From Nostoc sp. T09 (lineage in GTDB: Bacteria > Cyanobacteriota > Cyanobacteriia > Cyanobacteriales > Nostocaceae): a stretch of 41,980 nucleotides of DNA. Below are positions 40,267-41,980 of the stretch, piece by piece (position 1 is the first letter of the stretch; each line of letters begins with the position of its first letter). Both the position numbers and the translations under genes were made by a program. Under the pieces are notes generated by a model that saw only the letters and a program-made list of their open reading frames with translations, was not told the origin of the DNA and did no database searches. The stretch lies in assembly GCF_002154695.1 (NCBI RefSeq), contig NZ_MTAV01000017.1:1-41980 (forward strand). Reading direction: 5' to 3'.

Positions 40267-40292
40267 AAGGGGTGCAATTAGTTGCACCCCTT
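40267..40292 (-). terminator. Orphan hairpin terminator, minus strand
   Basis: AAGGGGTGCAA pairs with TTGCACCCCTT (11-bp stem, 4-nt loop). Read on the minus strand, it is followed by TTTTATT. No minus-strand gene ends nearby upstream. Confidence 0.65.
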
Positions 40293-40544
40293 GGTTATTA
40301 GGAGCTAATGTCTGATTCTTAGGTGCTATTAGATTAAACCAGTTTTTTAGCAGGTTTCAATCATCTTATATTTTATTGAAGTGATAAATACTCAAGCTAA
40401 AGATAGATAAAGTTATAAGTTTAAATCAAATTTATTTGTAGTCTTTCATACAATATATTGTTACATTCAATAATATGAATACTCACAACTTACTCACATT
40501 TATTTAGTACATATATTGTTAAGTTCATGCAGCGTAACATTAAC

Positions 40545-40569
40545 GCCCAACCATTGCGTTGGGCTTTTT
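40545..40569 (+). terminator. Orphan hairpin terminator, plus strand
   Basis: GCCCAAC (40545-40551) pairs with GTTGGGC (40558-40564), followed by TTTTTATT. No plus-strand gene precedes it, so a small RNA in the ~250 bp upstream is possible. A promoter-like TTGTTACATTCAATAATATG lies near 40460. Confidence 0.7.
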
Positions 40570-40746
40570 ATTGGTGAGAATTTAATCTTCGTCAATTTTA
40601 AATTTTTTATTTACTCAAATCATAGCGTGGTTGCAAGATGAGCAGATATCTTGCAACCACTGTGGTGTCGGTTAGACGCTTGTCTGGAACGGTAAGTTAA
40701 ATAGCAAATACGAGAATGGTATCCCTGATTAAGAATCTATAGCAAA

Positions 40747-40809
40747 TACAGCGGATTTTAAGTTGGTGAAATACAAATCCCAAGTCTCAAACCCAAGTAT
40801 AAAGACTGT
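40747..40809 (-). repeat. Dispersed 63-bp repeat (copy B)
   Basis: Inverted relative to copy A at 12294-12356 and of identical length, with around ten differences. Confidence 0.7.
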
Positions 40810-41000
40810 TGTACAGCAAAAAGCCTACTAACCATGTTAAGTCTGATTGTAGTTTGGCTTACCAAGTGCGATTGTTTATGTTCAAAGATTTCTCCCAAAT
40901 TAGTTATAGACCTAGCCATATCTCCATATCTAAGGATAGAAAACATATAAGACACTGAAAAGTAATATTAGAGAATAACCTGTTTAAAAGGTACAAATGT

Positions 41001-41240
41001 ATGACATCACAAACTCCTCCCGACAATCGGCAAGATGAAGGTAAATACGACCCTCAAGATAACCCTGGAACCCAAACGACTGTACCAACTACAGAAGAGG
41101 GTGATACTCCTCTCGATGAGAGATATCGTATGACTGGTCAAGAATCAGGTACTGAGGTTCGCGAGGGTTCTGATCCTGAAGCGGCTGGTGGTACTGTAAC
41201 GACACCTGGTCTTCCTAATCAAGGCACAGAGTCTCGTTAA
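41001..41240 (+). CDS. Small acidic, disordered hypothetical protein
   Basis: 79 residues, ATG 41001 with AAAAGG upstream. The composition is Thr, Gly, Glu, Asp, Pro and Gln, with no hydrophobic core: PPDNRQDEGKYDPQDNPGTQ, EEGDTPLDERYRMTGQES, then GTVTTPGLPNQGTESR. It must be largely disordered. Small hydrophilic proteins of this kind occur in cyanobacteria and some are stress-linked, but nothing shows that here. No operon partners. Confidence 0.6.
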   Translation: MTSQTPPDNRQDEGKYDPQDNPGTQTTVPTTEEGDTPLDERYRMTGQESGTEVREGSDPEAAGGTVTTPGLPNQGTESR

Positions 41241-41800
41241 TTAATCGAATAGAGTTAATTACCAATGTCATTGCGCTAAGCGAAGCTGTACCGTTGGCGC
41301 AGTCTCTTATTCGCGCAGCGTCGCCCACGGATAGACCAAAAGGCTTTATGCTCGCAATGACTGTAAATATTTTTGTGAATCTCCTTAAAAAGATTCTGGA
41401 AATCTGATGATATCGAATCTACCCTGACGTAACTCAGCAACAAGCTATGCTGAATTAGCTGGAATGACAACTAATGCGAAATTCCATTCCTCAAAGCAGG
41501 GGATAATTATAGTGCTTACAGTGGCCTCCTGATAGCCTGGACTAATCAGTGGGGTCTATTGGCTTAGCTAGAGTTTTTGTATTTATTGCTTTTAAAAAAT
41601 AGGAATATAGCCTACTAAAACCTGGATGGGAAATGTCCATCATAAGTAGATTTGAAAATTTAAATATTAGTTCTATAAGTATTTTATGTATTTAAAAATA
41701 TTAGCTTAGTTGTTTCTTAAACTAATAATATACTCTGCCTCTTACTCGGCGATTTGTTCAAAAATTCTCTTTTAGAGACCATTTATAAAGTAAATATTAA
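41241..41800. other. 560-bp gene-free region
   Basis: No convincing gene. A GC-rich stretch (about 41271-41335, GGCGCAGTCTC ... CGCGCAGCGTCGCC) resembles the GC-rich dispersed repeats of Nostoc. The rest is A+T-rich. Confidence 0.35.
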
Positions 41801-41908
41801 GTAGGGTGTGTTACGGCTATGCAAGGATTTGGGAGTTTGAGAGAGTGATTATTAGCCGTAACGCACCATCTTTCTGGGTGCGTTATAGCAACGCTTAACG
41901 CACCCTAC
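41801..41908. mobile_element. 108-bp MITE-like element with two fold-back hairpins
   Basis: Ends are GTAGGGTG (41801-41808) and CACCCTAC (41901-41908). The left part (TGTTACGGCTA) pairs with TAGCCGTAACGCACC (41853-41867), and GGGTGCGTTA (41876-41885) pairs with TAACGCACCC (41896-41905). GTAGGGTGCGTTA elements are widespread in cyanobacteria as non-autonomous repeats. Confidence 0.75.
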
Positions 41909-41980
41909 TGGCGTGACAAGACTAAAATGTTGCAATAAAAAATGTTTGTAGTTGCGCTTTAGCGCCTTCCAATAAATAAA

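Larger units (their letters stand above)
39809..41000. other. 1.2-kb gene-poor region
   Basis: No ORF that I trust. It contains two terminator-like hairpins (40267-40292 on the minus strand, 40545-40569 on the plus strand), which suggest untranslated RNAs, and repeat copy B (40747-40809). The rest is A+T-rich DNA. The minus-strand 65-codon frame at 40758-40955 runs through the repeat and is rejected. Confidence 0.4.

Noticed and set aside
40758-40955. Minus-strand 65-codon frame
   Set aside because: A large part lies in the 63-bp dispersed repeat; no ribosome-binding site or recognisable pattern.
41276-41470. Minus-strand 64-codon frame
   Set aside because: It runs through a GC-rich repeat-like stretch, with an unlikely composition and no support.
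1-41980. tRNA, rRNA or tmRNA genes
   Set aside because: No TTCGA-type T-loop with matching stems or rRNA-like block was recognised by eye; a tRNAscan run would be decisive.

Overview
The window is chromosomal DNA of a cyanobacterium, most likely a filamentous, heterocyst-type (Nostocales) strain. The evidence is petB-petD of the cytochrome b6f complex, a CtpA-type D1-processing protease, a CrtO-type beta-carotene ketolase, a CYP110-like P450, the cyanobacterial AbrB regulator CalA, very frequent GCGATCGC (HIP1) octamers, and Nostoc-style interspersed palindromes and heptamer repeats. No rRNA, tRNA or CRISPR array was recognised.

Layout. (1) 1-5500 is an accessory, repeat-rich zone: the end of a possible heptapeptide-repeat protein, an orphan antitoxin-like gene, a DUF6883/DUF4926 pair, a duplicated and decayed antitoxin-like gene, a two-gene operon of a PD-(D/E)XK nuclease and a TOPRIM-like protein, and an A+T-rich phospholipase-D-type nuclease. 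This is the best candidate for an undescribed (defence-like) system. (2) 5500-12100 carries a transketolase/phosphoketolase-like enzyme, a cytochrome P450, a DUF2993 lipid-binding protein and CrtO. (3) 12400-18800 is a housekeeping/photosynthesis block: site-2 protease, MBL-fold protein, ctpA divergent from petB-petD, and an RsbW-type anti-sigma kinase. (4) 19500-25000 holds GDP-mannose dehydratase and a coupled glycosyltransferase (surface polysaccharide), a small zinc-ribbon membrane protein and a large membrane-anchored NTPase with 13 TPRs. (5) 25000-35000 holds pyrR, cobD, an Rrf2 regulator, calA, a ClC chloride-channel-family protein with CBS domains, a second zinc-ribbon membrane protein, murF, a retropepsin-like protein with a small partner, and xseA-xseB. 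(6) 35000-42000 holds a secreted protein, a REP-associated tyrosine transposase flanked by its probable palindromes, a cupin coupled to galactokinase, a Crp-family regulator, and long gene-poor stretches containing orphan terminators that may end small RNAs, plus fold-back repeats.

How the parts fit together. CtpA matures D1 of photosystem II and petBD supplies b6f, so the 15-18 kb region serves thylakoid electron transport. CrtO makes keto-carotenoids, and the P450 and DUF2993 protein next to it may act on lipids. gmd and the GT4 gene form one transcription unit for glycan building. xseA and xseB give the two subunits of exonuclease VII. Start sites were adjusted in several genes on ribosome-binding-site or homology grounds. 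All functions are inferred from reading motifs by eye; no database search was run.
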